DNA of 20,139 nt from an uncultured Oscillospiraceae bacterium (GCA_900540295.1 UQFM01000028.1:1-20139), one strand, 5' to 3'. Positions 7,306 through 14,270 are shown, counted from the first letter of the stretch. The notes: a model not told the origin generated them from the letters alone. A program made the numbers and translations.

Positions 7306-7330
7306 GAGGCGTGCATTACAGTACGCCCCT
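7306..7330. repeat. Repeat-like GGCGTGC/GTACGCC inverted element
   Basis: A short inverted element (7308-7314 with 7321-7327, one G-T pair) ends in ACGCCCCTAC. From memory this resembles dispersed intergenic repeats of the type GTAGGGGCG...CGCCC seen in many Clostridia. Only one copy is present here, so the repeat call is inference. Confidence 0.4.
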
Positions 7331-7344
7331 ACAAAATTTGCAGA

Positions 7345-7380
7345 GCTTTGTCATTCTGAGGCTCAAACGAAGAATCTCAC
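7345..7380. repeat. Repeat-like 'CATTCTGAG...GAAGAATCTC' intergenic relic
   Basis: The stretch from 7346, with core TCATTCTGAG, 10 bases, then AGAATCTCAC, contains an ATTCT/AGAAT inverted pair. From memory it strongly resembles a noncoding intergenic repeat common in gut Firmicute genomes. It lies directly beside the other repeat-like element in a gene-free gap of 256 bases. It appears once in the window. Confidence 0.45.
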
Positions 7381-7424
7381 ACGGCACAAGGCGGATTAGA
7401 AAAAATCATTTATTCTGTTCCCAC

Positions 7425-7468
7425 AAAAAAGCAACCCGAGGGGCGTGGTTTTACTGCCCCTTGGGTTG
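7425..7468 (-). terminator. Intrinsic terminator of the acyltransferase unit
   Basis: A 13-bp stem (7432-7444 with 7456-7468, one G-T pair) has an 11-base loop. On the minus strand it is followed by CTTTTTTG (7424-7431 region), a proper U-tract. It lies about 20 bp beyond the stop of the acyltransferase-like gene. On the plus strand it is followed by a weaker T-rich run and could also stop transcripts from the fucosidase gene. Confidence 0.85.
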
Positions 7469-7489
7469 TTCTTGTTTCTGCGGTTTTTA

Positions 7490-8767
7490 TCAACCCTGTG
7501 CCAACAGGTCGAGATTCTCTTCCATCAAATCAAAGAACCGTTCAACAATTCTTCTGTCTTCGTCATTGCCGCGCACGCACATGGAAAGCGTGACTACATT
7601 GCGAAGTGTGGTTGCGCTCAACAGCACAAACGGTTTATACTTTACCGCACCCGTCATAAAGCCGTCTGTCGGCTCGTGTCCGCAAAGTGCCAGCTTATCT
7701 ACCTCTAAAATACCGATATTACTCATGGCAAGCAACGGATTGGAGTAGCCGATTTTAATAATTTCCTCACTCGCCGCATGCGGCAGAATGTTATAGCCCA
7801 GCTTTAAAAGCGGCAGACCGTAAAGCCCCATAAATTTATCCTGCTTGAACTGATTGGAGCTGTGCACCACGTATTTCAGCGTTTCAAAAATATCCTGCCC
7901 GCGCTCGGGAATGTTGCACTGCATCCATGCGGTATGGTTGGTCAACCCCTCATCGCTGACGTCCTTTAAATGGCGGCGCAAATCAATCGCACAGGCAATG
8001 GTTACACTGTCATATGCATTATAGTTCGCAAGCGCATACAGGCTGTAAAAATAGGCGGTCAACAGCATATCGTTCACGGTTGCGCCGTGCTTTTTACCCG
8101 CCGCCTTCACCTGCGCCAGTTTTTCCGCACTGATTTTTCTGCGGGCAATAAAGGAGCGGTCCCGAATACTGTCGGGCGTCAACGGGAATTTGTGGTCATC
8201 TTTAGAGCAAACATTTTTATAAAGATTCCGCGCCATGCGCTGTTCCGTTTTGGAAAAATCGTTGTACACCTGGTCATAAGAACGTGAACCTTCGCGCAAA
8301 TCCACGGGACTGATGCCGCGTTCGGCATAATCGTTGTAATTCTTGCAAAACGCCTTAAGGAAATACTTAAAATCGCCGCCGTCCATGCACATATGATTTT
8401 CAATAATACACAGTGTGGTTTTACCGTCGTGGAAAAATACGGCAACCTTCATTTGAATATCACTGTCGGGAGAAATGCCCTGTGTTAAGAAGTCGTCAAT
8501 CGCCTGTTCTAAATCCGCAGGATGGGAAACGGACAGCACATCGTCAATGCGGTAGGGCTTGACAATCCAATAGGGGCTGATGTGATTATCTTTAAAACTC
8601 GAATGGAGTACGGGCGCTTTTTCAAAAAAGCAAATCAGCACGGTTTTGAGTATATCAATATCCAACTCAAAATCATAGTGCAGCTCCACATGCACCATGC
8701 GGTCGTTGTAGTCACGAAACAAATAATGCATTTTGTCCCACAGTTCGGCATTTAATTTTCGTTCCAT
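7490..8767 (-). CDS. Condensation/acyltransferase-fold protein
   Basis: This 425-residue protein resembles the CoA-dependent acyltransferase/NRPS condensation superfamily (alcohol acetyltransferase, PapA and wax-ester-synthase-like). The catalytic HHxxxDG motif appears as NHMCMDG at about 124-130: the second, catalytic His and the Asp-Gly are kept, but the first His is Asn. A second-lobe segment AIDLRRHL, followed by NHTAW, also fits the fold. No carrier-protein or adenylation domain is attached. Such enzymes move acyl groups onto hydroxyl or amino acceptors; the substrate is unknown. The ATG lies inside the 3' end of the membrane-protein gene (16-bp overlap) with a strong SD (CCACCTCC on +, 8775-8782), so the two are translationally coupled. 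No membrane segment is evident. Confidence 0.8.
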   Translation of the reverse strand: MERKLNAELWDKMHYLFRDYNDRMVHVELHYDFELDIDILKTVLICFFEKAPVLHSSFKDNHISPYWIVKPYRIDDVLSVSHPADLEQAIDDFLTQGISPDSDIQMKVAVFFHDGKTTLCIIENHMCMDGGDFKYFLKAFCKNYNDYAERGISPVDLREGSRSYDQVYNDFSKTEQRMARNLYKNVCSKDDHKFPLTPDSIRDRSFIARRKISAEKLAQVKAAGKKHGATVNDMLLTAYFYSLYALANYNAYDSVTIACAIDLRRHLKDVSDEGLTNHTAWMQCNIPERGQDIFETLKYVVHSSNQFKQDKFMGLYGLPLLKLGYNILPHAASEEIIKIGYSNPLLAMSNIGILEVDKLALCGHEPTDGFMTGAVKYKPFVLLSATTLRNVVTLSMCVRGNDEDRRIVERFFDLMEENLDLLAQG

Positions 8768-9564
8768 GCTGCATCCACCTCCGGTTTATATTTGTATTTT
8801 TTATTGCTCATCATTTTACCGAACACGATAAATAAATCAATCAAAACGGCAAGCGGCATCAAAAGCCAGCCCGGATGCCACGGAATAATGCCGAGTGCGC
8901 CGAGGAATACATACAGCATCGGCATTGCGGCAGGAATATAGACAAGATAATTGATGATACGCAGTTTCTGCTTGGTTACCGTGGCATAAATTGCATCCGC
9001 CGCATAAATCACGGTTACGCCGAACGGGTAAATCAGCCAGCTGTGCGGCAGGTGCAATACGGCAAGCGCGATTAAAAATACAACCGTTGTTCCGCACATC
9101 ACACTAATCCCTAACAGCACGCGTGCGATCGGGTGAAAAATGCGGCGCATTCCCGACAGTCTGCGGATAAACACGCTCAAAATAAACACGACCCATGTAA
9201 GGATACCGTCCACCATAATCACCCATGTGGCGCTCCATGCATCGGTTAAGAAGCTGACCGCCAAATAAACTATCAACAGCAGAAATACCATTGCCACAGA
9301 ACCGAAAATCATAAATTTATTTAAAAATTTCTCATACCGTTTGGCACGTTCTTCATCGTAGAATTTTTTGTAATTCTCTTTTAAGCGCGGAAATTCACTG
9401 ATAATCAAATCATTTAAAACCTGTTCGTCCCGAAGCCCCGCGTGCGTGACCTCGTTGGCGCGCGCCGTCATCCGTTCCAAAACGAGACGCTTGTAACGGT
9501 ACAGCGTACCGTCGTCTTCTACGCCCTGAAACGTATCTTCAATGTAGTCAATAAAGCTTTTCAT
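8752..9564 (-). CDS. Six-helix membrane protein with a cytoplasmic helical N-domain
   Basis: The first 80 of 270 residues are charged and helical, resembling the small alpha-helical domain found at the N-terminus of DUF1700-type and permease-prefix membrane proteins. About six hydrophobic segments follow, at 83-105, 111-133, 146-170, 175-192, 202-223 and 231-250, and then a charged tail. GGAGGT lies 4-5 bases before the ATG. The gene overlaps the acyltransferase-like gene by 16 bp and both read from the promoter at 9620-9648, so the products probably act together, for example membrane protein plus acyl-transfer enzyme in lipid or envelope modification. That role is inference; the family assignment is from memory of its general shape, not a motif. 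Confidence 0.8.
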   Translation of the reverse strand: MKSFIDYIEDTFQGVEDDGTLYRYKRLVLERMTARANEVTHAGLRDEQVLNDLIISEFPRLKENYKKFYDEERAKRYEKFLNKFMIFGSVAMVFLLLIVYLAVSFLTDAWSATWVIMVDGILTWVVFILSVFIRRLSGMRRIFHPIARVLLGISVMCGTTVVFLIALAVLHLPHSWLIYPFGVTVIYAADAIYATVTKQKLRIINYLVYIPAAMPMLYVFLGALGIIPWHPGWLLMPLAVLIDLFIVFGKMMSNKKYKYKPEVDAAWNEN

Positions 9565-9590
9565 CCGTACCTCCGTAAATGCTGAAAATT

Positions 9591-9608
9591 ACAGACCAAT
9601 CTGTCTGT
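9591..9608. promoter_or_regulatory. Operator-like palindrome in the leader of the membrane/acyltransferase unit
   Basis: ACAGAC (9591-9596) and GTCTGT (9603-9608) form a perfect 6-bp inverted repeat around 6 bases. On the minus strand it begins about 5 bases after the predicted transcription start. Position and symmetry suggest a repressor site, perhaps of TetR or PadR type, but no regulator gene is in the window. Confidence 0.45.
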
Positions 9609-9619
9609 TTTCGGTGTTC

Positions 9620-9648
9620 AGTATACCATGAATTTCCGTATTTGTCAG
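9620..9648 (-). promoter_or_regulatory. Extended -10 promoter of the membrane/acyltransferase unit
   Basis: On the minus strand, -35 CTGACA (9643-9648), a 17-base spacer and -10 TATACT (9620-9625) are present, with TG one base before the -10 (TGGTATACT). Each hexamer has one mismatch to consensus. The predicted start is near 9613, about 50 bases before the ATG at 9564. Confidence 0.78.
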
Positions 9649-9678
9649 CAATTTTTTGTTTGCAAAACGGGAAAATTT

Positions 9679-9693
9679 ACCGAAACTTTCGGT
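9679..9693 (-). terminator. Possible weak terminator after the trmD-linked membrane gene
   Basis: ACCGA/TCGGT forms a 5-bp stem that can nearly close to 7 bp (ACCGAAACTTTCGGT), with AAATTTT downstream on the minus strand. It lies 16 bp after the TAG of the membrane-protein gene. The stem is short, so this is a weak call. Confidence 0.3.
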
Positions 9694-9708
9694 TGCGGGG
9701 TAAAAAAT

Positions 9709-10416
9709 CTACGGCGCGACAGAATAGGTCTCCCCTTGAATTTGTAAAACGGAATCGCTGTGCCATTGTATACAGAGCGTCGCCGCTTCGCCGAAACCGC
9801 CCCTGTAAATTTCCTGTGCAGACGGACGCACCTCGCAAACCGCGAAAAACAGCTTTTTGTTTCGGCGCACTGCAACCACCGTATCGCCGCCGAGCGCACC
9901 TTGGTCGCTTTCAATCACCTCGGCAACATATGTCCCCTGCGGCGAAACCGATGTTTGTACAACGGTATCTTCGCGCGCACCGATAGCTGTAAATATAAAA
10001 ACGCAGTAAATCGGTAAAATGACAACAACCAAAAAGCAAAGCAACAAAGATATTGCCCGCACCCAAGAGCTTTTCATACATTTCCAAAGTACCACAGTAC
10101 AGCAAATTACACAGGCAACGCAAAACAGCAAAACCGTCCGCGCATAGCTTTCAAAAATGAAAATGCATCCGTTTACAGCCGAGAACAGCAGAAGCAACAG
10201 GGAAAACAACCGTTCCGTTTTTGAACACACCGCCGTATACCGACAGAATAATACCGCCGCCGCGCAGGATACCGAAAAGCGCAGAGCGGAAAATACAGTC
10301 GGATACACAAGCGTTACTTCGTACTGCGGCAAAGCATAGCATACCGCAAACAAAAGGAACAAAAGCAGTTCCGCAGTGAACAGGGTATTCAGAATATACC
10401 GCAAGACTTTTGACAT
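9709..10416 (-). CDS. Unrecognised membrane protein downstream of trmD
   Basis: About five hydrophobic segments (near 8-29, 38-58, 68-87, 93-112 and 120-144) are followed by a soluble C-terminal domain of about 90 residues. That domain contains SVSPQGTYVAEVIESDQGA and VVAVRRNKK, which recall small DUF5412-type membrane proteins; the link is tentative. The membrane part is rich in Cys. AGGAGG lies 8 bases before the ATG. The gap to trmD is 12 bp, so the gene belongs to the ribosome-maturation operon, at the place where rplS is normally found. It ends in TAG. Function is unknown; location and topology are the supported statements. Confidence 0.75.
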   Translation of the reverse strand: MSKVLRYILNTLFTAELLLFLLFAVCYALPQYEVTLVYPTVFSALRFSVSCAAAVLFCRYTAVCSKTERLFSLLLLLFSAVNGCIFIFESYARTVLLFCVACVICCTVVLWKCMKSSWVRAISLLLCFLVVVILPIYCVFIFTAIGAREDTVVQTSVSPQGTYVAEVIESDQGALGGDTVVAVRRNKKLFFAVCEVRPSAQEIYRGGFGEAATLCIQWHSDSVLQIQGETYSVAP

Positions 10417-10428
10417 CCTGTTCCCCTC

Positions 10429-11181
10429 CTATGCGTCAGTCTGCTCCGAATCCGTTTTTTTGCACGCAGATAAAAATTTCTTCTCTTTTTCCGTCAAATC
10501 GGCATGCTCCAGCAAATCGGGACGGCGTTCAAAAGTACGGCGCAAGGACTGCTCCCGCCGCCATTTCTCAATATTGGCGTGATGCCCCGACAAAAGCACC
10601 TCAGGCACGGCGCGTCCGTGCCAGACGGGCGGACGCGTATACTGCGGATATTCCAAAAGCGCATGATAATGGCTTTCCATCTCTTTGGCTTCGTCATTCG
10701 GCAATACACCGTCACACATACGGCAAATCGCGTCGGTCAGCACCAAAGCGGGCAGTTCGCCGCCCGTCAGCACGTAATCGCCGACAGAAATCTCTTCATC
10801 TACAATTTCTTCCAGCACACGCTCGTCCACACCCTCATAATGCCCGCACAAAAGCACCAGCCGCGGCAGTTTGGAAAGTGCTTTTACCTTTTCCTGCGTC
10901 AGCGTCTGCCCCTGCGGAGACAGATAAATCAGATGCGGTTTCTCTTCGCCTTCACCGTATAAAGAACAGTAGCAGTCGTAAATAGGCTGTGTTTGCATCA
11001 GCATGCCCATACCGCCGCCGTAAGGTGCATCGTCCACTCGGTTATGCTTGTCCTCTGTAAAGTCACGGATGTTCACCGTCCGCAAATCCACAAATCCCCG
11101 TTCCCGCGCCCTGCCGAGAATGCTCTCGGACAGCACTGTTTCGCACATTTCGGGAAACAGCGTCATTATATCAATCCGCAT
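10429..11181 (-). CDS. trmD: tRNA (guanine37-N1)-methyltransferase TrmD
   Basis: TrmD transfers a methyl group from S-adenosylmethionine to N1 of G37 in tRNAs with G36, preventing +1 frameshifting. All landmarks are present over 250 residues from the chosen start: MRIDIMTLFPE, PYGGGMGML, YLSPQGQ (86-92), LLCGHYEGVDERV (110-122), SVGDYVLTGGELP (132-144) for the trefoil-knot cofactor site, and EYPQYTRP (177-184). The ATG at 11179-11181 gives the usual N-terminus. It overlaps the end of rimM by 11 bp and has only a weak SD, which suggests translational coupling to rimM. An upstream in-frame start at 11208 would add nine atypical residues. It ends in TAG. Confidence 0.97.
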   Translation of the reverse strand: MRIDIMTLFPEMCETVLSESILGRARERGFVDLRTVNIRDFTEDKHNRVDDAPYGGGMGMLMQTQPIYDCYCSLYGEGEEKPHLIYLSPQGQTLTQEKVKALSKLPRLVLLCGHYEGVDERVLEEIVDEEISVGDYVLTGGELPALVLTDAICRMCDGVLPNDEAKEMESHYHALLEYPQYTRPPVWHGRAVPEVLLSGHHANIEKWRREQSLRRTFERRPDLLEHADLTEKEKKFLSACKKTDSEQTDA

Positions 11182-11713
11182 CACGCACCACGCTTTCTCT
11201 GCCGTCAAACAAGCCTTGTATCGGATGAATCAAAACCACGCCTGCATCTACATCGGTTTTTGTAATCACGCTCGGCACGGCAGGAATCAGCGTTTCCTTG
11301 CCGTCCGCACCTTTGACCGCCCAAATGTCATTCGCACCCGCACCGGGGATAACGTCAGACAGCACGCCGTAGATTTGGGAAGTGTCCGCATCTATGACCT
11401 TACAGCCGATAAGGTCCTGTACAAAAAAAGTTCCCTCCGCAAGCGGCGCGTCCTGTCGGTTCATATATAAAATTTTGCCGCGCAGAGCTTCGGCTTTTTC
11501 CATGGAATCCACCGTTTCAAACACGCCGAGCACCACATTTTTATGCGGACGCAGGCGGGAAGCCCGCATCGGCTGTCTGCCTTCCGCATCCAAATATAAA
11601 ACAGAAAGTCCGCAAAGAAAGTCCGCACTGTCGCACCACGGCTGAATTTTCATTTCGCCGCGCACACCGTGCGTGCCTACGATTTTTCCGATTTCCAAAT
11701 AAGGCTTTTTCAT
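11171..11713 (-). CDS. rimM: 16S rRNA processing protein RimM
   Basis: RimM helps mature the 30S subunit head and binds ribosomal protein S19. The 180-residue protein has the typical N-terminal barrel signature GKIVGTHGVRGEMKI (about 9-23) and a C-terminal PRC-barrel with DLIGCKVID and GAGANDIWAVKG. The ATG at 11711-11713 gives the standard MKKPYLEIG start with GGAGAA about 10 bases upstream. A TTG 24 bases further upstream is open but less likely. The hairpin with a U-tract at 11728-11762 lies just before the SD and could attenuate rimM-trmD expression. The 3' end overlaps trmD. Confidence 0.96.
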   Translation of the reverse strand: MKKPYLEIGKIVGTHGVRGEMKIQPWCDSADFLCGLSVLYLDAEGRQPMRASRLRPHKNVVLGVFETVDSMEKAEALRGKILYMNRQDAPLAEGTFFVQDLIGCKVIDADTSQIYGVLSDVIPGAGANDIWAVKGADGKETLIPAVPSVITKTDVDAGVVLIHPIQGLFDGRESVVRDAD

Positions 11714-11727
11714 AAATAACAATTTCT

Positions 11728-11762
11728 CCAAAAACAACAGCGCACAGAAATTCTGCGCGCTG
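11728..11762 (-). terminator. Terminator-like hairpin (attenuator) between khpA and rimM
   Basis: On the minus strand, an 11-bp GC-rich stem (11752-11762 with 11738-11748, one G-U pair) with a 3-base loop is followed by TTGTTTTTGG. It begins 15 bp after the khpA stop, and its U-tract merges into the rimM SD. Being inside the operon, it would set a lower level of rimM-trmD and the last gene relative to rpsP-khpA, or act conditionally. Confidence 0.7.
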
Positions 11763-11777
11763 TGTTTGTATCATTCA

Positions 11778-12011
11778 TCAGTCGATTTCGACCTGCACGC
11801 GGACGCCGTCTTTGGTGGCACGTGCTTTCATCACGGTACGGATAGCTTTGGCAATTCTGCCCTGCTTACCGATGACGCGCCCCATATCGCTTTCTGCAAC
11901 ATGCAAATGATAGACGGCATTGCCTCTTTCATCTGCCTCGTCCACAGTAACGCTTACAGCGTCGGGTTCATCTACAAGTCCCATTGCGATGGTTTTCAGA
12001 AGCTCTTCCAA
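11778..12011 (-). CDS. khpA: KH-domain RNA-binding protein KhpA (YlqC)
   Basis: A 77-residue single KH domain. The RNA-binding GxxG loop is GKQG at 48-51 in GRVIGKQGRIAKAIR, and the length matches KhpA exactly. KhpA binds RNA, usually as a heterodimer with KhpB/EloR, and affects cell elongation and division in several Firmicutes. Its position between rpsP and rimM is the standard Firmicute order. The start is TTG (12009-12011) with AGGAGG 9 bases upstream, 17 bp after the rpsP stop. No ylqD homologue lies between it and rimM. Confidence 0.95.
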   Translation of the reverse strand: MEELLKTIAMGLVDEPDAVSVTVDEADERGNAVYHLHVAESDMGRVIGKQGRIAKAIRTVMKARATKDGVRVQVEID

Positions 12012-12028
12012 GATAAAAGCCCTCCTGA

Positions 12029-12274
12029 TTATTTAATCGCGCCGCACTGCTTGAGAAGCGCTTTTGCCGTATCGGTCGGCTGTGCGCCGTTGCGAATCCA
12101 CTGCTGTGCTTTTTCAACATCGATGTTGATTGCCGCAGGGTTCTTCATCGGGTCATAAGTACCGATTTCCTCAATGAATTTGCCGTCGCGCGGAGATTTG
12201 GAATCCGCCACAACTACACGGTAGAACGGTGCTCTTTTTGCGCCCATGCGGCGCAGTCTGATTTTTACTGCCAT
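12029..12274 (-). CDS. rpsP: 30S ribosomal protein S16
   Basis: The 81-residue product has the standard S16 sequence signature: MAVKIRLRRMGAKRAPFYR, VVADSKSPRDGKFIEEIG and TYDPMKNP, with C-terminal TDTAKALLKQ. S16 is an assembly protein of the 30S body. The ATG at 12272-12274 has GGAGG 8 bases upstream; an in-frame ATG 15 bases earlier adds a non-homologous MEENQ. The gene is 70 bp downstream of ffh. Confidence 0.98.
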   Translation of the reverse strand: MAVKIRLRRMGAKRAPFYRVVVADSKSPRDGKFIEEIGTYDPMKNPAAINIDVEKAQQWIRNGAQPTDTAKALLKQCGAIK

Positions 12275-12344
12275 TTGATTTTCCTCCAAAAATTATAAAT
12301 AAACAAATTTATACCAAACAATAGGGTCAACCTATATGTCGGAT

Positions 12345-13691
12345 TTACATACCGAATCCGCCGAACCCGCCCATGCCCATACGGCTCATGCGGCGGCGCG
12401 CGCCCTTGGAATTGAACTGCTTAAACATTTTCAGCATTTGCTTATGTTGTGCAAGCAGTTTGTTGACATCCTCCACCTGCATACCGCAGCCTGCGGCAAT
12501 ACGGCGTTTGCGGGAAGGATTGATGATTTCGGGCTTTGCACGCTCTTCGGGCGTCATGGAGCGGATGATTGCCTGCACACGGTCAAACTGCCGTTCGTCA
12601 ATATCCACATCCTTGAGCTTATTGCCGACGCCCGGCAGCATCGCCAAAATGTCCTTCATGGAACCCATTTTGCGCACCTGCTGTAATTGGTCAAGCAAAT
12701 CGTTCAAATCAAATTTATTTTTGCGAAGCTTCTTTTCAAGCTCTGCCGCTTTTTTCTCGTCAAGCGCGGTTTCCGCTTTTTCAATCAGCGACAGCACATC
12801 GCCCATGCCGAGAATTCGCGACGCCATACGGTCAGGGTAAAAATAATCGAGTTCATCCAGCTTTTCACCCATACCGACAAATTTAATCGGCTTGCCTGTG
12901 ACGGCTCTTGCGGAAAGCGCCGCACCGCCTCGGGTGTCGCCGTCCATTTTGGTCAGTACCAAACCGTCAATGCCGAGCGCCTCGTCAAACGAGGTCGCAA
13001 CCGTTACGGCGTCCTGACCTGTCATAGCGTCTACCACCAACAGAATCTCATGCGGATGCACGGTGGATTTAATATTTTTCAGCTCCTGCATCAGAGCTTC
13101 GTCGATATGCAGACGACCTGCCGTATCTAAAAACACATAGTCGTACCCGTGGTCTTTGGCAAGCTTGACTGCCTCACGCGCAATCTCAACAGGGTCAATC
13201 TGCCCCTTTTCAAATACAGGTACATCCACCTGCGCGCCGACGACCTGTAACTGCTTGATTGCTGCGGGACGGTACACGTCGCACGCAACGAGCAAAGGGC
13301 GATGCCCCTCTTTTTTGAGTTTCAAGGCGATTTTCGCGCAGTGCGTGGTTTTACCCGAGCCCTGCAAACCGCACATCATCACGATTGTGGGCGGATGCGA
13401 GGCGCTTGCCAATCGGCTGCCTGTACCGCCCATAAGCGCGGTCAGTTCCTCGTTGACAATCTTGATAACCATTTGCGCGGGGGTCAGACTTTCCATAACC
13501 TGCGCGCCGATGGCACGCTCGGTAACCTTGTTGGTAAAATCTTTTGCGACTTTATAGTTGACGTCCGCTTCGAGAAGTGCCAAACGCACCTCGCGCATGG
13601 CTTCTTTTACGTCGCCTTCATTCAAACTGCCCTTTTGGCGCAGCCGTTTGAATGCGGACTCTAATTTGTCGGATAATCCTTCAAATGCCAT
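12345..13691 (-). CDS. ffh: Signal recognition particle GTPase Ffh (SRP54)
   Basis: Ffh, with SRP RNA, delivers ribosomes making membrane or secreted proteins to FtsY at the membrane. The 448-residue protein has a helical N domain (1-85). Its GTPase G domain carries GLQGSGKTT (108-116), CDVYRPAAIKQL, DTAGR (189-193) and LTKMDGD (246-252). A C-terminal M domain begins around 300, contains NPSRKRRIAAGCG for RNA binding, and ends in a Met- and Gly-rich tail (MSRMGMGGFGGFGM). Length is normal. AGAGGAA lies about 7 bases before the ATG. It is 12 bp downstream of ylxM, and no SRP RNA gene was recognised in the window. Confidence 0.98.
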   Translation of the reverse strand: MAFEGLSDKLESAFKRLRQKGSLNEGDVKEAMREVRLALLEADVNYKVAKDFTNKVTERAIGAQVMESLTPAQMVIKIVNEELTALMGGTGSRLASASHPPTIVMMCGLQGSGKTTHCAKIALKLKKEGHRPLLVACDVYRPAAIKQLQVVGAQVDVPVFEKGQIDPVEIAREAVKLAKDHGYDYVFLDTAGRLHIDEALMQELKNIKSTVHPHEILLVVDAMTGQDAVTVATSFDEALGIDGLVLTKMDGDTRGGAALSARAVTGKPIKFVGMGEKLDELDYFYPDRMASRILGMGDVLSLIEKAETALDEKKAAELEKKLRKNKFDLNDLLDQLQQVRKMGSMKDILAMLPGVGNKLKDVDIDERQFDRVQAIIRSMTPEERAKPEIINPSRKRRIAAGCGMQVEDVNKLLAQHKQMLKMFKQFNSKGARRRMSRMGMGGFGGFGM

Positions 13692-13703
13692 ATGTCAGTT
13701 CCT

Positions 13704-14066
13704 CTATTCAATCACATCTAACGCTAAGGATTTGATACGGACAGTGGTCTCGTTGATTTCACGGGAAAGACCGTGGTCAAGATTATAGGCGTTAATGGAC
13801 TCGGCACACGCAATAATTTGACAGAGATTTTCTTTAATGCCATCTAATTTTGCGGCAAAGCCCAATTTGCTTTCCATTTCATAAAGCAGGGTTTCGGCAC
13901 GTTTAATCGCGTCACGCACGCCTTGACGGGTAATGCCCTCGTTCTCGGCAATTTCCGAAAGCGAAAGGTCGTCATTATAATAATAACTGAGGAAATCCCG
14001 CTGTTTTTCTGTCAGCATTTCGCCGTAAAAATCCAGCAAAATGGTAATCTCAACATTGTTCGCCAT
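13704..14066 (-). CDS. ylxM: SRP-associated helix-turn-helix protein YlxM
   Basis: YlxM is a small sigma-70-region-4-like protein encoded with ffh in Firmicutes and reported to bind SRP components. The 120-residue protein shows its hallmarks: LLDFYGEMLTEKQRDFL at the N-terminus and the helix-turn-helix LSLSEIAENEGITRQGVRDAI at about 34-54. The ATG at 14064-14066 matches the family start MANNVEITILLDFYG with a GGGAG-type SD; an in-frame start at 14108 would lie in the leader hairpin. This is the first gene of the operon from the promoter at 14126-14154. Confidence 0.95.
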   Translation of the reverse strand: MANNVEITILLDFYGEMLTEKQRDFLSYYYNDDLSLSEIAENEGITRQGVRDAIKRAETLLYEMESKLGFAAKLDGIKENLCQIIACAESINAYNLDHGLSREINETTVRIKSLALDVIE

Positions 14067-14094
14067 GGCGCTCCCTTTCCTTTCCGAACAAAAG

Positions 14095-14121
14095 CCCTGT
14101 AAAGTCAAAGGCTTTACAGGG
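14095..14121 (-). promoter_or_regulatory. Hairpin at the predicted 5' end of the ylxM-ffh mRNA
   Basis: A perfect 10-bp stem (14112-14121 with 14095-14104, CCCTGTAAAG) has a 7-base loop and is followed on the minus strand by GCTTTTGTT. It begins at or within a few bases of the predicted transcription start, about 30 bases before the ylxM ATG. It could protect the mRNA 5' end or act as a weak attenuator. Confidence 0.65.
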
Positions 14122-14125
14122 TGAT

Positions 14126-14154
14126 ATTATACTAAATAAATATAAGGTTGTCAA
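14126..14154 (-). promoter_or_regulatory. Consensus promoter of the ylxM-ffh-rpsP operon
   Basis: On the minus strand, a perfect -35 TTGACA (14149-14154), a 17-base AT-rich spacer and a perfect -10 TATAAT (14126-14131) are present. It is the strongest-looking promoter in the window, fitting an operon for translation and secretion machinery. The predicted start is near 14119. Confidence 0.92.
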
Positions 14155-14223
14155 GCAGAATTTCAGCGAAAATCCGCATATTTGTATTAAAAAGAAAACA
14201 CTGTAACGGTAAAATCCGTCCGT

Positions 14224-14255
14224 CTTTGGCGGTTTGCCGTCAGGCAGAGCCAAAG
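14224..14255. repeat. Structured inverted repeat in the intergenic gap
   Basis: CTTTGGC (14224-14230) pairs with GCCAAAG (14249-14255), and inside it TGCC (14235-14238) pairs with GGCA (14243-14246) around GTCA. It lies between the lipoprotein stop and the ylxM promoter. It has no T-tract and no coding context, so it may be a repeat relic or a processing hairpin. Confidence 0.5.
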
Positions 14256-14270
14256 GGACATAAAATCGGC

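Noticed and set aside
12292..12321. Possible promoter between ffh and rpsP (TTGTTT, 18 bases, TATAAT)
   Set aside because: The start would fall within or next to the rpsP SD, leaving almost no leader, and the -35 is poor.
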